DNA of 15,378 bases from Kiloniellales bacterium (GTDB lineage: Bacteria; Pseudomonadota; Alphaproteobacteria; Kiloniellales; JAKSDN01). Positions 13,761 through 15,378 of this stretch are shown here, in pieces. Below the pieces are notes generated by a model. That model was not told the origin of the DNA. It saw only the letters and a program-made list of their open reading frames with translations, and ran no database searches. The DNA is taken from assembly GCA_022360075.1 (NCBI GenBank), contig JAKSDN010000221.1:1-15378 (forward strand), read 5' to 3'. Positions within the stretch are counted from its first letter, which is position 1; every line of letters begins with the position of its first letter. Made by a program: the position numbers and the translations under genes.

Positions 13761-13784
13761 GGCCGGGACAACGCATCCCGGACC
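13761..13784 (+). promoter_or_regulatory. Intercistronic hairpin between livM and livK
   Basis: CCGGGA (13763-13768) pairs with TCCCGG (13776-13781) over a 7-nt loop, and GG/CC extends the stem past a one-base bulge. There is no T-tract. A stem-loop here could mark an mRNA processing site or protect the downstream livK message, which would raise the binding protein over the membrane parts. It is followed by the strong ribosome site AAGGAG (13817-13822), 8 bp before livK. Confidence 0.5.
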
Positions 13785-13830
13785 TGAATTCATTCAGCAA
13801 ACGACAACAGGGAGATAAGGAGAACACCCG

Positions 13831-14973
13831 ATGTTGAACAAACTGATTATTGGCCTCGCGGCCGGTCTGTCGCTCAGCGCCACCGCCATGGCGGCCGATC
13901 CGATCAAGGTGGGGCTGCTCTACAACCTCACCGGCGGCCTCGCCTCTCTGGACAATCCCGCGCTCAACGGCTCCAAGCTCAAGGCCAAACAGATCAACGA
14001 GGCCGGCGGTCTCTTGGGCGGCCGCGAGCTCGAGCTGATCGTGCTCGACACCAAGACCGATCAGCAGGAGACCGCCAAGGGCGCGCAGAAGATGCTCTCC
14101 GAGGACGTGGTGACCGGTGTCGGCTATTCGGACACGACCTTCGTCATGGCCGCCGCCCCGCTGTTCCAGGACAAAAAGATCCCCTTCATCACCTTCGGCG
14201 CGACCCATCCCATGCTGCCGACCTGGGTCGGCGATCACATGTTCATGACGCCCTTCGGCGACGACGACCAGTCCTACGCCATCGCCGACTACACTTTCGA
14301 CAAGCTGGGCGCGCGCCGCGTCGTGGTCTGGACCGACGAGTCCATGGACTTCACCAAGGCGCTGTCGAAGTTCTTCAAGGAGCGCTTCATCGAGCGCGGC
14401 GGCGAGATCATCCAGGGCGACGCCTTCATGATGGGCGACACCGATTTCTCGGCCCAGATCGCGCGCCTGCAGGCCGTCGACCCGGCGCCCGACGCGGTCT
14501 TCATCTCGGCGATCCCGAGCGAGGCGGGCCTGTCCGTCAAGCAGATCCGCGAGCAGGGCATCACCATGCCGATCGTCAGCGGCGACGGCTTCGACACGGA
14601 GCTGGTCGCCGACGTGCCCGGACCGAAGCTCGCCAACGACGTCTTCTTCTCGACTCATACTTACCGGGCCGACGACCGCAAGGAGGTCATCGACTTCGTC
14701 GAGGCCTACAAGAAGGAGTACGGCAAGGATCCCGAAAACGCCTTCGCGCCGCTCGGCTACGACGCCATTGGCCTGCTGGCGAACGCGATCGAGCGTGCGG
14801 GCGCGGCCGAGCCGGCCAAGATCCGCGACGCCCTGGAGGCCACCCGCGACTATCCGGCGGTGACCGGCACCATCTCTTACACCCGTGAGAACATGGTCCC
14901 GCCCAAGCCGGTGGCGATCATCAGCGTGCAGGGCGGCAAGTACGAGATGCTGGAGATCTGGTCGCCGAACTAG
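13831..14973 (+). CDS. livK: HAAT/branched-chain amino acid-type periplasmic substrate-binding protein LivK
   Basis: The periplasmic receptor of the importer, a Peripla_BP_6-type protein of 380 residues. The N-terminus is a classic signal peptide: MLNK, a hydrophobic core, then AMA before ADPIKVG, with predicted cleavage after Ala21. There is no lipobox Cys and no Cys at all in the mature part. The mature start IKVGLLYNLTGGLASLDNPALNG and the KQINEAGGLLGGRELEL stretch are typical of the family. Ligand choice in this family spans leucine/valine, other hydrophobic amino acids, amides and urea; the sequence does not decide. The start has the best Shine-Dalgarno in the operon (AAGGAG). It is the last gene, followed by a strong hairpin. 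Confidence 0.93.
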   Translation: MLNKLIIGLAAGLSLSATAMAADPIKVGLLYNLTGGLASLDNPALNGSKLKAKQINEAGGLLGGRELELIVLDTKTDQQETAKGAQKMLSEDVVTGVGYSDTTFVMAAAPLFQDKKIPFITFGATHPMLPTWVGDHMFMTPFGDDDQSYAIADYTFDKLGARRVVVWTDESMDFTKALSKFFKERFIERGGEIIQGDAFMMGDTDFSAQIARLQAVDPAPDAVFISAIPSEAGLSVKQIREQGITMPIVSGDGFDTELVADVPGPKLANDVFFSTHTYRADDRKEVIDFVEAYKKEYGKDPENAFAPLGYDAIGLLANAIERAGAAEPAKIRDALEATRDYPAVTGTISYTRENMVPPKPVAIISVQGGKYEMLEIWSPN

Positions 14974-14987
14974 GTGGCATCAGATCA

Positions 14988-15031
14988 CCCCTCCCCAATC
15001 GCGATCAGCAAACGTCCGATTTGGGGAGGGG
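14988..15031 (+). terminator. Strong hairpin after livK, probable operon terminator
   Basis: CCCCTCCCCAATCG (14988-15001) pairs with CGATTTGGGGAGGGG (15017-15031), with a single extra T bulging in the right arm and a loop of about 15 nt. It lies 14 bp after the livK stop. No U-tract follows (GCGGCG), so it may act as an mRNA 3'-end stabiliser or a Rho-assisted terminator rather than a textbook intrinsic one. Confidence 0.6.
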
Positions 15032-15075
15032 CGGCGAAGTACGCGAGGTAAGTATGCAGTCGCTGGACTGACAAC

Positions 15076-15194
15076 GTGCGTGCTTCGAGACGCCCGCCAA
15101 GGCGGGCTCCTCAGCATGAGGTCTTTTCTTAATGCCATCATCGGTCGACCTCATCCTGAGGAGTGCCCGTCAGGGCGCGTCTCGAAGGACGCAC
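15076..15194. repeat. Inverted-pair intergenic repeat, second family (CTTCGAGACG...CCTCA)
   Basis: Two 47-bp arms (15076-15122 and 15148-15194) are reverse complements with a handful of differences. Each begins GTGCGT, continues CTTCGAGACGC, has a small internal dyad (GCCCGCC-AA-GGCGGGC in the left arm, GCCCGT-CA-GGGC in the right), then CTCCTCAG.ATGAGGT. The 25-bp centre is unlike the arms. This type of element is widespread between genes of Rhizobiales and related alphaproteobacteria. It is unrelated in sequence to the repeats at 2504 and 5503. Confidence 0.88.
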
Positions 15195-15335
15195 GATAGA
15201 CCTGCAGCAATCGCGTGATAACCGCACGACGTCCAAGCGTCTTTTGATCGCGAGAGAGTTCGTTCCGCTGGCTGCGTTAACCGACGCCGGCCCGCACGGG
15301 TCCTCGTCGGCGATTATCATCACGGGGGGAAGGTG

Positions 15336-15378
15336 ATGAACCGCGAAGAGCTGATCATGTTCTGCACCGGCGACATCG
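15336..15378 (+). CDS. Start of an unidentified gene (partial, runs off the window)
   Basis: ATG 15336 opens a frame of 14 complete codons (MNREELIMFCTGDI) to the window end. A purine-rich GGGGGGAAGG (15324-15333) lies just upstream; the GGAAGG part is very close to the ATG (2 bp), but the preceding Gs give acceptable spacing. An in-frame GTG at 15333 is an alternative start. The residues are too few for me to assign a family. It is transcribed in the same direction as the liv operon but is separated from it by a hairpin and a repeat. Confidence 0.55.
   Translation, partial: MNREELIMFCTGDI

Larger units (their letters stand above)
14974..15335. other. 362-bp non-coding region after livK
   Basis: No credible gene is seen; a 61-codon minus-strand frame (15138-15323) overlaps the repeat and is rejected. 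The region holds the post-livK hairpin (14988-15031), the third repeat (15076-15194), and about 140 bp before the next gene that should contain its promoter. In that last part CGTGATAA (15214-15221) and TTATCATCACG (15314-15324) are roughly inverted to each other, and this could be coincidence. Confidence 0.55.

Noticed and set aside
15138..15323. 61-codon minus-strand frame near the window end
   Set aside because: Overlaps the third repeat and has no ribosome site or recognisable motif.

Overview
The window is a gene-dense, high-GC piece of a bacterial chromosome. The protein families, the codon use and above all the intergenic repeats point to an alphaproteobacterium, perhaps of the Rhodospirillales/Rhizobiales type. 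Two palindromic elements share the core CGGGCTTGACCCG between TGTCA and TGACA ends. A third, CTTCGAGACG/CCTCAT-type inverted pair is also typical of that class. The genus cannot be fixed from the sequence alone. Nothing phage-like, no transposase, no CRISPR array and no RNA gene is visible.

Layout. (1) 1-3879, plus strand: a D-2-hydroxyacid dehydrogenase, an NAD(P)-dependent aldehyde dehydrogenase and an iron-type alcohol dehydrogenase, probably one transcription unit, with a 117-bp palindromic repeat in the gap before the last gene. A short GC hairpin closes the block. (2) 3880-5242: an AT-richer leader, then leucine dehydrogenase. (3) 5243-5867: a 625-bp non-coding stretch with a second repeat of the same family. 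(4) 5868-8252: a membrane-anchored sensor with PAS, GGDEF and EAL domains (cyclic-di-GMP turnover), converging on (5) 8291-8953, minus strand, an isochorismatase-fold cysteine hydrolase. (6) 9049-9843, plus: an N-formylglutamate amidohydrolase family protein, divergent from the hydrolase across 95 bp. (7) 9960-10211: a small secreted or membrane-tethered protein of unknown function with a good ribosome binding site. (8) 10305-14973: a complete branched-chain-amino-acid-type (HAAT) ABC importer in the order livG-livF-livH-livM-livK, tightly overlapped except for a hairpin-bearing gap before livK. (9) 14974-15335: non-coding, with a terminator-like hairpin and a third repeat, followed by the first 14 codons of an unknown gene running off the end.

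How it may work together (inference). The importer brings in a hydrophobic amino acid or amide-type compound. The two C-N hydrolases could release an amino group or a formyl/carbamoyl group. Leucine dehydrogenase would deaminate the amino acid to a 2-oxo acid. The three dehydrogenases of the first block could handle 2-oxo/2-hydroxy acid, aldehyde and alcohol stages. No 2-oxoacid decarboxylase or branched-chain 2-oxoacid dehydrogenase complex is in the window, so the pathway is incomplete here and the true substrate unproven. The most unusual single detail is the Walker A motif of LivF, where the Mg2+-binding Thr/Ser after the Lys is Ala.
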